Shown piece after piece: positions 10,390 to 22,025 of a stretch of DNA of 64,000 nucleotides. A program made the translations under genes and the position numbers. How positions within the stretch are numbered: position 1 is the stretch's first letter; every line of letters starts with the position of its first letter. Source of the DNA: Magnaporthiopsis rhizophila (lineage: Eukaryota; Ascomycota; Sordariomycetes; Magnaporthales; Magnaporthaceae); the NCBI GenBank assembly GCA_003049465.1, contig PYSS01000058.1, forward strand, positions 1 to 64,000. Reading direction: 5' to 3'. The notes below the pieces were generated by a model. It was not told the origin of the DNA, did not search any database, and was given only the letters and a program-made list of their open reading frames with translations.

Positions 10390-13300
10390 ATGGCCGCGCG
10401 GTCTTTGGTTAGCAGCCGAGGCCAGCCGCCATCCACCCCCACCAAGCAGCACGCAGATACCGTCCGAGCCAAGATCAACGATATCATCCAATCCCTCAAC
10501 ACCGACGTCGGCCTCGGCCTGGTCACTCCCGATCCCGCCGCTACCCCGTCCTCCCGAAGACAATGGGCAAACCAGAGCGGTCACCACGCTCGCTGTAGCC
10601 AAGTATGGACCGAATTCCAGTACCAGTATCACCAAGGTGATATCGATTCTGTCCTGCGCGAGTTCCATGTTAGAGCCAAGAAGGCCTTCTCCAGCTGGGT
10701 GCCCAAGCCACGAGCTGATCCGCGCGCCCTTCCGGGCACCACCGCCACGGCATACCGTGCGCGAGATGACTGCCAAGCCGAGGCGCTGGAGGAGCTCCTG
10801 CGAGAAGTGCTTGTTGGGCGCCGGAAACAGATGCCCAAACGGTCTCCGAGATTGTTCAAAAAGGCCACTAGTAGCGGGGCAGTGCTTGAGGGAAACGGAG
10901 GGGTAAGCCAGACCTCCAGGTTTCCTCCCTCCAAGCATGGAGCCAAGCGGGTGTCAGGCGATGAGAATGTCGCAGAGGGGGGCTTCAAGAGGCCCAGGAG
11001 CAGCGGAAGAGAAGGCGGGGCCAAAGTCTCGTTGGAGAAGGCCAACAGCGACCTAGACAGTGTCATGGTCCGGGAGAGCTTCACGCCGAAGTCTATGTCG
11101 TTTTCCGGCCCGTTTTGTACCCGGGCACCGCCTTCGCAACCGAAACATGCACCGCCGTTCGCTGCTACCAGAAGACCATCTCCTCCCAAGGCGGAAGTAT
11201 CTAGCTCTTCCTGCTACGACCGCTCGGCTAATACGAGTAGCGCGTCGCTGGCCTCCGCCTCGACCAACATTTCCGCAATCTCGGTCGACGGCGACGACGG
11301 CGGCAATGCACCATATAACACCCAAACCACTGTCGAGGCCTCCAGCCAAGAGCAAAAGAGGGCGGTGAACCCAAAGTTGTCGAAGAGTGCCCACCTACCA
11401 CCTCCGTCAGAGGTAACAGCCCCGAAATCAAGTAATCAGTATTCGGATCTAGAGCCGTCTCTAGACGAACTCCACGCCTTTTGGGATGCCGAGCAGGCAG
11501 CCGCATCAACGCCAATGCGCATGCCCACTGTCAGCACCAAACTCCCAGACTCGCAATCATCAAGCCCTACTCGTAGCGAGGAGATTAGCCCGACGTGCTC
11601 ATCATCATGGTCCGGGTCGCTTGTGGATGCCTTGGCCGAGCAGGCACACATGATGTCGGAGCCTGCACCGAGGCCTCCGCAGACGGGCAATACACTGCAG
11701 GCCCGACTGGATTTGGTGTGGCGTAAGTGCTCCTGCCCGTCGATTCTGACATCTCTCTCCTTGTCCATCGGCCGTGTCCTCGTCTAACTTCAGTCAGCAC
11801 ATTTTCCCAACTGGCTTCGGGCCGCACCTCTGGCAGTTGCCTGGGAGGTCTGTCGCATCGCTCTTCACTGCAAAGTCGATCTGAGCAAGGTCAATGGAAT
11901 TGTGTATGACAAGAGCTGGGAGAAGCAGGATAAGCTCCGGTCTGTATTGCTCCAACGCCCGGAATTTTCGACCAGTGCTTTTCCGGAACCGTCGCCTGAC
12001 GATGCTTGGGCCGCCGCGCTGGACTCGTTCCACAGCCGAGGTAAGAGCGTCGTCCTCTCAGCCACCTTGGACTTCAACATGGCTCCTTCTGGTCCGCTCT
12101 TTCTCCTGAGCATGTTTCCCCTGGAGCTTGATGATTCCCACCGTCTGAGCAGACGCTTTGGATCGGACCGCTTTCTTGAGATTCTGTATCCATCGCCCAA
12201 CTCAACCAACGTCCCACCCGCGCTCCGGGGTGAAGATGCGCGCGAGGCTGCGAATAAATGGCTTGCACGGGGCGTTCACCATCTTGTCGGTAGACAGTGG
12301 ATATCATTCTTCACCAAGGATGCAGAATTCAAAAAGCCTGCGCCCCACCTAACACTTGGACCAGAATCAACCAAGGCGGCGTTCAAAGACCGCACTTACT
12401 TCTTTGCCGTTGATGGCCTCAATTTCCGAACCCCGTCTCCGAGGAACAACTTGCCGCCCAAGGACCAGAAGGTCGGCGCGAGAACGAAACTGTCGGTGCA
12501 TCGGATGCTAGACTGGCTCCTACAGCTGCGGGAGAACACGGATCAGCCATACTTGAAGCTTTTCTCCCGCATTGGTCTCGGTAGGTCTAATCTCCGTTTG
12601 CTTGCTGGGAGAGGACGACAATGTCGCTGACATTGATGCATAGGGCTGAGCAAAACGTACCCCACGGTCACGTTTGAGCCACATCAGATTCGCGCACAGC
12701 CAGAGGACCTCCTTTCGCCCGAGGGCAACGTCATGAACGACGGCGTCGGCCGGATGTCTCGCTCTGTTGCTCGGAAGATACAAAAGATCTTGAGCCTGAC
12801 CGCTGTTCCCTGCGCCGTTCAAGGGCGTCTTGGTAGTGCCAAGGGGATGTGGATAATTGATGTTGACGATGTCAGCGGCGAGGACTGGGTCGAGACTTAT
12901 CCTTCCCAGAGAAAATGGAACTGCGACCTCAGCGAGCCCGACCACCGTACGCTTGAAGTACTGAGCCACGCATCGGAGCGCCATTCCGCCCGCCTCAACC
13001 TTCAGCTCTTGCCAGTGTTGGAGGACAGGAGTAGAGACAAGGCCGCGTTTCGAAACGCCATCGGTGATTTACTCAAGGATAACCTCCAGATGGAGCTCGA
13101 TGATCTTCGGGTGGCTTTGAACAGACCAGTCCAGCATCGGCAGTGGGTTCACGGGAACTCGACGAACCGCGACACCCGCATTCAGCACGGCATAGTTCCC
13201 TTCCTCGGTGGCGTTCCTGACAAGGACGAAGAGACGATGAACATGATGCTGGATAGTGGCTTCGATCCCAAGACACAGAAATACCTGCAAAACCTGGCTT

Positions 13301-14877
13301 GGGACCTTCAGAGGAAGAAGTGCGAGACGCTGAAGAAGAAGCTCAACATCACCGTCGGGAGGTCCGCCTATGTGTACATGGTTGTGGACTTTTGGGGCCT
13401 CTTGAAAGAGGACGAGGTTCACATCTGCTTCTCGAGCAAATTCCAGGTCGGCGACTTTGCAGACACCTTGCTCGACGGCATTGACCTGCTGGTTGCGCGT
13501 TCACCAGCCCACTACATCAGCGATATCCAGAAGGTCAAGGCAGTCTTCAAGCCCGCTCTCAAGGACCTGAAAGATGTCATCGTCTTTCCGCGCACGGGGA
13601 ACGTGGCACTGGCCGATAAGCTTTCCGGAGGCGACTACGACGGAGACAAGGCCTGGGTATGCTGGGACCAGATCATCGTGAGCAACTTCGTCGGCTCTCC
13701 CGTTCCCCGCGCGCCAGACCTTTTCAAGATGGGGTACCTGAGCAAAATCAAGGACAAAATGGAGGACCTTGTCAGGGCCCACGGACCGGAGGGCGCCACT
13801 TCTGAGCTGATTGAGCGTAGCTTCTTGTTTAACATGCGACAGAACTACCTCGGCATCTGTACCAACTTCAAGGAGAGTCTGTGTTATAAGCGACGCAACG
13901 TGCATGACGAATGCGCCGTTCTTCTCAGCACTCTTCTTAGCAACCTCGTCGATCAGTCCAAGCAGGGGATTGAGTTCTCGGCTGGCCAGTGGCGACGGCT
14001 GAAGGTCGACCTCGGTGAGCCCAAGGAGCTGGACCGGCCCCTGTACAAGGAAGGAAACTGGCCCCTTGTTGGAAGGAAGCCCGACCACATCATTGACTAC
14101 CTCAAGTTCTCGGTCGCCAAGCCACTGATCGACAAAGAACTGGGAAAATTCCACGAGGCGATCAGCGGTGGCAAGACAGCGCCGGGCGTCAGTGGCCCCT
14201 CCGCATCGCCGTCCAAGGCCGGTAGTGGACAGATGGCTGATGCCGCCAGCAAAAAGGCGCACTACTACGACGCCGACCTGACAGCCTACCACAACTGGTT
14301 CACCGAAAGAGCCTCTTCATCAGTCGAGAAGCTGCTGGCGAGCTTACGGACAGACATCAAAGCTGTCGAAAAGAAGTGGAAACAGACCATGTCGCCGACG
14401 CGCGAGGTCGGCACTGGTGAGGGCGCCAGCAAAACCGGCGGAGACCCAGAATTCCGGCGCAAGGTGCTGGAGGTGTATGAGGAGTGGCTCGCGATCCAGC
14501 CCGACAAGGCGGCGAACAAGGCGCCGGCCAACTCCAATGTCGTTGCCCTGCTAGAGCAGCCGTTCTGGTACCCCGAAGACAGCCAGTGGGCGCTCCTGCG
14601 AGCGTCAACGGCGTTCAAGCTCTGCTACAAGTACAACCACAAGTTTGTCTGGCGCATGGCTGGCAGGCAGCTCATGCGGCTCAAGTCGCTGGCAGTGGCC
14701 AGGAGGACCGGAGGACCGGCGATGGCTGTCGTGCCGACCATGTACGTGGCACTCCGGCCCGATTCCAAGATCATCAAGCAGCTGGTCGCGAGGGAGGAAG
14801 AAGGCGCATCCCAGTACACGGGCGTCGATGGTGGGCGCGACTACGGGTCGGACGACGAGTATGCCGACTGGGAATGA
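10390..14877 (+). CDS. RNA-dependent RNA polymerase (QDE-1/SAD-1/RRP family)
   Basis: Cell-encoded polymerase that makes double-stranded RNA for RNA silencing (quelling or meiotic silencing in Neurospora). The frame opens earlier at a GTG, but the first ATG is at 10390. Exons are 10390-11722, 11798-12580 and 12644-14877. Introns are 75 and 63 nt with proper GT/AG and a GCTGAC branch in the second. The product is 1449 residues. The catalytic loop DKLSGGDYDGDKAWVCWD gives DYDGD at about residues 1036-1040, the metal-binding Asp triad of cellular RdRPs. RIGLGLSKTYPTVTFEP crosses intron 2. Residues 1-430 are low-complexity and Ser/Pro-rich, probably disordered. The C-terminus is acidic. Which paralogue (quelling versus meiotic type) I cannot decide without alignment. 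Confidence 0.93.
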
Positions 14878-15237
14878 CGGCTGCCAACTTCCGAGGAGCT
14901 GACAAAGTTTGGTTAGCTGCCTCCCGTTTGCGCATTTGCATTTGTTTTGCTCGTTTCGCTCAATGCCTTTTCGTTGGTTCTCGCTTGCAGTCTTTTCCTG
15001 GACTTTTTTCTTTGCTCCGTTTTATCGCGTCTCCTGCGGTATACTCCCTATATGCTTTTTGGATTTGTTTCCTACTGTGATTCCCTGCCGTCACTTTTTC
15101 CTCAGTTCCTTCTTACGAGGTGCCCTCATATTTTCCCCTGTATTCTGCTTTCCTTTTCCTAGCTCTGAGGCAGAAACTCGTCGAGGCGCGAGTTTGCCAG
15201 ATGCCATTTAGGTTGGGTAATGTCGTTGGTGGAAAAT

Positions 15238-15284
15238 TGGACCTTGTCCAATCTGAATACCGCTGAACTTAAGCATATCAATAA
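15238..15284 (+). repeat. fragment of the 5' end of LSU (28S) rRNA
   Basis: The bases CGCTGAACTTAAGCATAT and the CAATAA after them (15261-15284) are the near-universal start of eukaryotic LSU rRNA. The preceding bases (GGACCTTGTCC..TGAATAC) resemble, with changes and a one-base loss, the usual GACCTCGGATCAGGTAGGAA stretch that precedes it. The match stops abruptly after CAATAA, where true LSU continues with GCGGAGG. So this is an isolated displaced fragment of about 45 bp, not an rRNA gene. Confidence 0.8.
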
Positions 15285-15292
15285 CCGTCCTT

Positions 15293-15340
15293 GGCCTGAA
15301 GTCCAGGCCTTGGGCTCTACGTCCTTTTGGTCGCAAAAGG
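15293..15340. other. two adjacent perfect hairpins
   Basis: GGCCTG (15293-15298) pairs with CAGGCC (15304-15309) around a 5-nt loop. CCTTTTG (15323-15329) pairs with CAAAAGG (15334-15340) around GTCG. They directly follow the rRNA sliver. Function unknown. Confidence 0.5.
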
Positions 15341-16136
15341 CAGGTCGTGCTCCTACCTAGCGGACTCGAGGACGAAAATCAGGAGACGCCGTGGAGGATA
15401 AGAATGGGGATGCGACAGGAGCGATGTGGAGATGATGAGACTGACCAGGACGGAGTATGAGGAGATTTGGAGATAATGGTCGGCCTTGAGACAGAAGGAG
15501 GTCGAAGGCTGGCCGGAATAGGCTTGGTGTTTCGGCTCTTCAACGAGGGTGCCGTCACGAGTTGCCACCCCTTTCCCTTTCTCTTCTTTGCGTGCCCGAC
15601 AGTGGCATTTCCCATCTGTCTGCGGTTCCAACCTTTCAGTACTTCCAATGTTTGCCTTGTCTCCTTCTATCGCGTGGTGTGGCTGCGGAATCTCGGGCGG
15701 GGTCGGCTGCGTCGCCATCAGGAATGTGCCGAGTGACTGTCTCACTTTCCACAGGCACCGCGACTAAAGAACATGGCAGTGGGGTGGGGAGGTTAGGCTG
15801 GAATTGCCCATTCCAGCAAGACATCGCATCAAGTGCCGCCGCAAAATCACTCCCTTTGTCCGAAACAACAAAAGGTCGGGGGCGGCGCGTCTGGGCCGAC
15901 TCGCTTTGTCCGACATCATCAGCCTCGCCAACCACCGACCAGTCCAGGCCGTTCGTTTAGGGACTCATGATTTTGCCTTTTTACTTCCTGTCGCTCCTTC
16001 AGTCGGCCGTCAACTTGTGCGGTAGCCCTTGTTCCTTTCTCTTTTCTCTCGTTATTTCCTTTTTTCTGTCTCGTATTCTGGCGTTCCCATACATGCCACA
16101 CTCTGGATATAGCATCCCACGCATCCTTCAACAGAC

Positions 16137-17649
16137 ATGCGCTTCTCACCAACCCAGCTCCCCCTCGCGGCCCTGCTGCTGTTGCTCCCCGGCGGCGGCA
16201 GCGGGGCGCCCGCAGAGCCGCCTCTATCCGGGGATTTCTTCTCGCTTGTGCAGGTCCGAAACGAGAATTACGTCCGGAACGACGCCCAGAACAGCAACTC
16301 GTCTGCCGGCCTTGAGGCAATGCTGAGGGCGTATGCCAAGTACCATGTGCCTCTCACCCCGGAGCTAAGCAGAGCTATCAGATTGAACGTGAACCTTGGT
16401 GGCGGTGCGGTCGACAAACGTTAGTTTGCCCCGTTCTCAGCCGTGCTCCGGGCAGGCTACCTGTTGTGCGAGAATCCAAGAACCGCAGCCACGCAGGTGT
16501 TTGAACGGATTGCGCGTGTCGAGCTGCTGACGCATGGCCATCCGTGTTTAGGCGCCGGAACGGTTACGGGAACGGTGGCTTCCAGCCCGCCTCCTATAGG
16601 CTACGACCTTGAATACATCACCCCTGTCCAGATGGGGACGCCTCCGCAGACTCTTAATGTTGTCCTTGACACCGGATCAGCCGATTTGTAAGCGTTACCC
16701 CCTCTATCTGTCGGCCCTTGTGGCTCGACTCTTCAGCGAGCGATACTAACTCCTCGCACTATGTCCGCTTCCCAGCTGGGTCATGAGCGCCGACACATCG
16801 TCGAGCCAGAGAAAAACGCAGGCCATCTACAGACCCGGCAGGTCCAGCACGGCGCGGCGCGTGTCACGTACAACATGGAGCATCGGCTACGGCGACGGGT
16901 CCGGCGCGGGCGGGATCGTGTACCGGGACAAGGTCAGCCTGGGGCGGGCGTCGTTCGCGCGGCAGACGGTGCAGGGTGCGCAGTGGGTCTCGGACATGTT
17001 CACGCGCGACGTCTACATCTCGGGCATCATGGGCATGGGCATGTCTAGCGGCTCGACGGTGCGACCGACGCCGGCCAAGACCTTCATGGACAACATCCGT
17101 CCCTCCTTGCGGGAGCCGCTCTTCACGGCCAACCTGAAAAAGGGCAAACCGGGCAACTTCAACTTTGGCTACGTCAACAGGGCCGAGTACAGCGGCGGGA
17201 TCGCGTACGCGGCGGCGAGCAGGTCGTCCATCTACTGGGAAATCGACGTGGACGGCTACCAGCTCGCGCGCGACGCGTACCGCCGCCGGCCCTGGCGCGC
17301 CATCGTCGACACGGGCACGACGCTGCTGCTGCTGCCCGACGCCATCGTGCGGGCGTACTACGCCAAGGTCCCCGGCACGCGGTACGATGCCGACTACGCC
17401 GCGTTTGTGTTCCCCTGCGACGCCAGGCTGCCCGATTTCCTGTTCGGGATCGGGAACTACCGCGGACTGGTGCCGGGCCGCTATATCAACTATGGCTACG
17501 TCGGCCCGACCATGTGCTATGGCGGTATCCAGTCGTCCGAGGGCATTGGGATCAGCATCCTGGGCGATATACTGCTCAAGGCGCAGTTTGTCGTGTTTGA
17601 TCTGGGGAGGATGAGGGTTGGGTTTGCGAACAAGAGGCTGGAGCCGTGA
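16137..17649 (+). CDS. secreted aspartic protease, pepsin family A1
   Basis: Extracellular acid endopeptidase. Exons are 16137-16419, 16552-16687 and 16776-17649; introns of 132 nt (GCTGAC branch) and 88 nt (ACTAAC branch) restore one frame of 430 residues. The pieces are a signal peptide (MRFSPTQLPLAALLLLLPGG) and a propeptide ending in DKR across intron 1, a Kex2-type maturation site. Then come the first catalytic motif DTGSADFWV (Asp about 134), the flap WSIGYGDGSGAGG, and the second catalytic motif VDTGTTLLLLP (Asp about 318). GISILGDILLKAQFVVFD is the conserved C-terminal strand. Two Cys flank the C-terminal lobe (FPCDA, PTMCYGG). Length fits secreted fungal penicillopepsin/endothiapepsin-like enzymes. 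It sits alone between two intergenic stretches. Confidence 0.93.
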
Positions 17650-18832
17650 CGGGGTGGACTGGATGTTTTGGTGGAGGAGATTTTGGGATATTTGGAACTT
17701 TGATGATATAACCAATTGATTTTTGCCTGTCGAGTTCCTGGGAATTGAGCTTCTTTCCCTGCTCGTTTGTCATTCACTCGTGGCTGATCCATGATCCATC
17801 ATTCGACTCTTGGCCGTTGGGCCGCAGAAGGGCAGATTTACAGCCCTTGGGATCCATAGAATTGTGGGGCATCAAGTCTGGTGATGGTCTAAGACGGCCC
17901 AAGGTGCGGTTGTGATTCACCAAGGGACATGCCGCACACAGCCGCAGCACAAAGTTCCGCGTGAAAGGAATGCCCAATTCTTATTGCATAACTCCGTGGC
18001 TCTAGCTATTTTTACGTGATTGCGTGGGGAGAGGGCGGGTATTCAAGGCTTCCATCGAATGGCATCCGTGTCGTCGGGACTAGGTGTGGCGAAACCGAAA
18101 ACCGAGGGGGTGGTCAGCTTCCTGGCCTAGCTGCAGGCAGCATGCGGCACCATCGATTCCATTAGACCGGCCTCTGGAGCACCTGCACACTCCTATGCAG
18201 GCACCGAGGCACCTCGCTTGGCGTTCTCGACAGCACACACTAGGGTCTCGAGGCCCATCAACAACTATTCCAGCAGGCAGACGAGGTCCACACTAACAAT
18301 AGCCGCCGGGCCAGAACAAAAGGTCAAGACGGCAGTGCTTCCTTCGCCACTTTGGGTCTCCAGTAAGCCGGGCCAACAAACCACACCTCGCTCACAGTGA
18401 CTCAGATCGCGTCAAACGTCCAGTCGGGTGGGCTGGCCAACCAATCCCGCGTAAAGCCGCGCGCGACAGCCAAACAAAGGCCAACAGCGTTCCCAAATCG
18501 GCCAAGCCGTGACTGGCCACTGCCTTGATGTTTCTTTCTCGCACACAGCCGTGAAAAGAATTGAATGTGGGCCCGTGCAAGTTGATATAAGAAACACGGA
18601 TTTGTCTCTTGCACCTCAAACCTACCAGGTGGTCTCCAAGCATCGACTTTCGTCATCAACCATCAAGGTACTATCACTTACCTATCTCCCATCATCATTT
18701 TTGCACACCCCAACATCTCCGATTATCCTCTCTCGCCCATCCCGGCGGCGCTTCTTTGTGACCCATCCACACTACCAACACATTCCTCAGAAAACCCTCC
18801 TCTTCCCTCCCTTGATCCAACCATTCCTGACA
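17650..18832. other. intergenic, pyrimidine-rich leader before 18833
   Basis: No supported gene. From about 18600 to 18830 the plus strand is rich in CATCAC and CTCTCC runs, typical of the leader of an expressed fungal gene. Confidence 0.5.
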
Positions 18833-19939
18833 ATGGGTCTAGCGTTGTACAATTGCACGGACACAATGTCCGACAACAAAGACGACAAGCAGGAGTCGTC
18901 GCCGGGCTCCTCGCTCCGCAGCTCGTCCAAGCGGCAAGACCACAGCGACCGCCGATCGCTCGGTCCTCCTCTTAACGTCATCCGCGAGGATGTGCGTTAC
19001 AGGCTGAGGGACCGACCCGGCAACAACGGCGCCCTCGACGCCGCACATTGGCTGCACAGCCACGGCAACCCCGGCGAGAACGACAACAGCGCCCAGTCGC
19101 TCCCCGTGAGCTCTCCTAGAAGGAGTCCGAGGAGCCGTCTGGCCTGGACGTCGTACGTTAACGAGGGCGCCGAGCTCATCATGCCGCGTCTCACGCCGGA
19201 TGCCCGCGTGCAGTCGCCACGCCGCGACCGCTCTCGCAATAGCAGCGACGGCGACGACGAGAACAACAATCGCAACACCGCAGCCGAGGGCGGCCGAACA
19301 ACAACCCGCCGCCCTCCCTCCCTGGAGCGGCAGGAGGCCTTCCTCGCGCTGGGCACCAGCACCACTCGCCAGCGTGGCAGCAACGACAGCAGGGCCGTCG
19401 GCGTCGACAACAATACCGAGTACAACGCCGACGACTTCGAGGCCGTCGAGGCCGAGGACGTCGCCGAGCTCTACGAGCTCGGCCTCCTCTACGACGACGA
19501 GCACCTGCGCGGCGCCGCCTTTGGCTTCGACGCCCTGGCTTCCAGCGGCGGCGACAACCACCCGTACACGTTGAACGTGCGCGCCCAGCGCACGCGTGCC
19601 CACCACCGGAGGCTTAAGGCGCCCCCGGCCCTGGAGCGCCCCCTGTACGGCGGCGGCTTCCCCATCCGCATCCGCGCCGACCGCGGTGACCCCGCCGAGG
19701 ACGACGACGACGACGGCATCGACAACTACGACATCGCTCCCGACGCAGACGAGTTCGTCTACGACCACGACGACGGTCTTGCCGACGACCTCGGTTTCGT
19801 CGAGGTCCCTGACGCGTCCGGCTACCCGGATCTGGTCTACGACTCGGATCTCAGTGATGAGGATGACGGCAAGAGCAGCAGCGGCTGGGTCGTCATGAGA
19901 GATTCTTCGGAGAGGGCTGCTGCCGTGAGGGCCCAGTAA
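18833..19939 (+). CDS. acidic, probably disordered protein of unknown function
   Basis: 368 residues in one exon. I chose the first ATG after the pyrimidine-rich leader (MGLALYNCTDTMSDNK); a second in-frame ATG at 18866 (MSDNKDDK) is equally good. Residues 1-180 are rich in Ser, Arg, Asp and Asn. The C-terminal half is strongly acidic, with a more ordered-looking stretch (DVAELYELGLLYDDEHLRGA) and repeated Asp runs (EDDDDDG, SDLSDEDDG), ending in SSGWVVMRDSSERAA. There is no signal peptide, membrane segment or Cys pattern. A 482-residue antisense frame over it is a composition shadow. I recognise no family. Nuclear or chaperone-like roles are common for such proteins, but nothing here shows one. 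Confidence 0.7.
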   Translation: MGLALYNCTDTMSDNKDDKQESSPGSSLRSSSKRQDHSDRRSLGPPLNVIREDVRYRLRDRPGNNGALDAAHWLHSHGNPGENDNSAQSLPVSSPRRSPRSRLAWTSYVNEGAELIMPRLTPDARVQSPRRDRSRNSSDGDDENNNRNTAAEGGRTTTRRPPSLERQEAFLALGTSTTRQRGSNDSRAVGVDNNTEYNADDFEAVEAEDVAELYELGLLYDDEHLRGAAFGFDALASSGGDNHPYTLNVRAQRTRAHHRRLKAPPALERPLYGGGFPIRIRADRGDPAEDDDDDGIDNYDIAPDADEFVYDHDDGLADDLGFVEVPDASGYPDLVYDSDLSDEDDGKSSSGWVVMRDSSERAAAVRAQ

Positions 19940-20682
19940 GGAGCATTGGCTTCTCTGAACCACACGCACGCGCGCTGCCACCGCGCTTTTCTTTTCTTTT
20001 GTCCATTTGATGCTTTCCAATTCCCGAGGCGCCTCGCTGCACAGCCGCCGTATAAGTCCCCTGCCAGCCAGCATGTTGTTCTTGCGGCTCCTCCCTTTCG
20101 GGGCAGGACGCGATCCTGACGACTCTTGTTGTCCGTCGGATCCTACTCTCGGTTGTGGGCATATCAGTCCAAGCAGCAACGGCCTTCCCCTTTTCATTTC
20201 CTTTCCCCTTTTTTTTTCCGACCTTCCTCCTACGCCTTGTATTACTGTTTGTGTTTTCTTATCTGGCGTGTTGGGTTTCTGGGCCATAAAAGCAAACCCG
20301 CCATGATTACAGGGGCGCCCCCATCCTTGTTATGATACCCGGCTTTGGCGTTTGGACCCTGCTGAGACCGAGAGTCTGACGATCAGCACTTGTTTTGCAA
20401 TTACGGTCAAAAGGTTTCTGGGAATCGTTTCTTATTCTTTATTCTTCTTTTCACTGTTTTACTATTGCCAGCCCCTACTTTTTTTTAAGCTAGCAGCCCT
20501 CCTCTTTGTGCTTGGCGTCCAAGGGGTTGTCGGTTTCGGCCAGTCTTGCTCGCAAAGCTCATGCGAGCTAAGTTCAGTGGTAACGCGAGGGACACGAGGG
20601 TTACGAGGAAACGCGAGCCGAAGCCTGCTGCCCATGCTTCAGGGACCTTTCAGGCGGGAAGCAGTTCCTGCCAGGGAAGGCG
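19940..20682. other. intergenic, T-rich 3' flank
   Basis: Downstream region of the acidic protein gene. It is rich in T and pyrimidine runs (20200-20480). No feature was recognised. Confidence 0.4.
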
Positions 20683-21587
20683 CTAGATAGCCGTGTCATT
20701 TAGTGGTTTCCAGTTCGGGGCAATGCTCCTCAAGCAACGACTTGATGGTTCCGCGTGCCACCATGCCATTGCCGCACATAGGCGCTCACTTCCGCTGGGA
20801 CGACCCCGTGGAGCCTTCCGAATCCGTATACGTGTCTGGCTCGTTCCCATGGCTCTGGAGATAGGCTTCCCACCGCCGAGAGCCTCGCAGGTCAAGGGTA
20901 CCGTGTCCAGCAGGGTTTGCCATCCGCTCGAGCCCGTTTCCGCCCAGGCCGAGGTTGAAGTCGTGAGCGAACCCGGACGTCCTTTCAGGTTCGAAAACTC
21001 GGTGCTGTAGCTCACGTAGCCATCAAAATACATCGTTGCTTGGGACGCGACCAGAGCTGGGATGGTGAGAGTGTACCCAGACTCGTCCGTCTTCACTGCC
21101 CCTCTTCCTCACGATCGAACACGGGCGTGTCCGAAATATTCGACCGTAATCTCGGCGGAAATTTTATGCATGCACCGCGGCGCGACACGACAGAGCGCTG
21201 CTTCACGTGGCCGCACGGTGTCGCGCGGGGTAGTACTGGCACTCGTATAAACGCGAGGTCTTTCGCGTAAATACGAGGCACGCTTCCACTACGCCCTTGA
21301 GAACCCGCCGAGGACGTTTCGGACCGACTGGTGCCTAGATCGATGACCGGGCGCGGGGCGCCGACTCCCGCTTGCCCCGAAGCGGTCGCTTCTGCCCAAC
21401 CTGCCGATCCCCCGCAGCAGCCTCTCGCGCCCGCCGATACAACGTGGCGGTTAGCAGCCGACCATGTCACCAAAACAAAGTGGTGAATATACTCTCCCAC
21501 ACCCCTGTCTGTTGCGACCGGTAGAAGACGACCCGGCGAGGCTAACGATGCCAATGCCTCCTGACTCTCATCGTTAGTATGCACCAT
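20683..21587 (-). pseudogene. possible decayed secreted-protein gene
   Basis: Two consecutive minus-strand frames (21587-21093 and 21096-20683) overlap by a few bases in different frames. The second contains a natural-looking segment (SGYTLTIPALVASQATMYFDG) and WQTLLDTVPLTCEALGGG, which read like a beta-sandwich domain of a secreted enzyme. I cannot assign a family. The frame change and the lack of an ATG with a signal peptide suggest a relic rather than a gene. Confidence 0.3.
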
Positions 21588-22025
21588 CCCTTAAACTAGG
21601 GCTTTGCGGGAAAGTTTTGCGAACGGGTTTTCCGACACCGACTCCTCCGGCTCCAACAGCCGGGCCGGGTCCAGGCCATAGCCGACATGGGCCGAGCGCC
21701 ATGAACCTCGGATTCAAGCACCGCTTTTCCCCGCCGAGGAGATCATCCCGAAATTGACGTTAATGCGGTATGGTCGACCTGGGAGCTTCGCGTTGCATAT
21801 TCGTATTCGCGCTTTCGCTAATCACTTCGCATCGTGATGATTGACGAAGTCGGCTTCGTAATGATTACAATCGTGGAAGGCGACGCCACGGCAGAAAATT
21901 CTTAAAGCTGCTTGACCGAGTAATTATAAGACTGGATGTGCCGGATCATGATCTCTCTAGCCGCCTGGCTCGTCCAGCATCTCAGCGACCCCCGGGTGTA
22001 AGGCGATAACATTGTTTACTTTACC

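Larger units (their letters stand above)
14878..16136. other. intergenic with T-rich 3' flank and rRNA sliver
   Basis: The 3' flank of the RdRP is very T/C-rich to about 15170. It is followed by the LSU rRNA fragment and two hairpins listed separately, then 800 bp without a supported gene up to the aspartic protease start. Confidence 0.5.

Noticed and set aside
15238..15284. functional rRNA gene
   Set aside because: Only the first two dozen bases of LSU match and the rest of the rRNA is absent.
16864..17715. 283-codon minus-strand frame
   Set aside because: Antisense to the aspartic protease exon with both catalytic motifs.
18839..20287. 482-codon antisense frame
   Set aside because: Val/Gly/Ala/Glu-rich shadow of the GC3-biased sense gene at 18833-19939; no domain.
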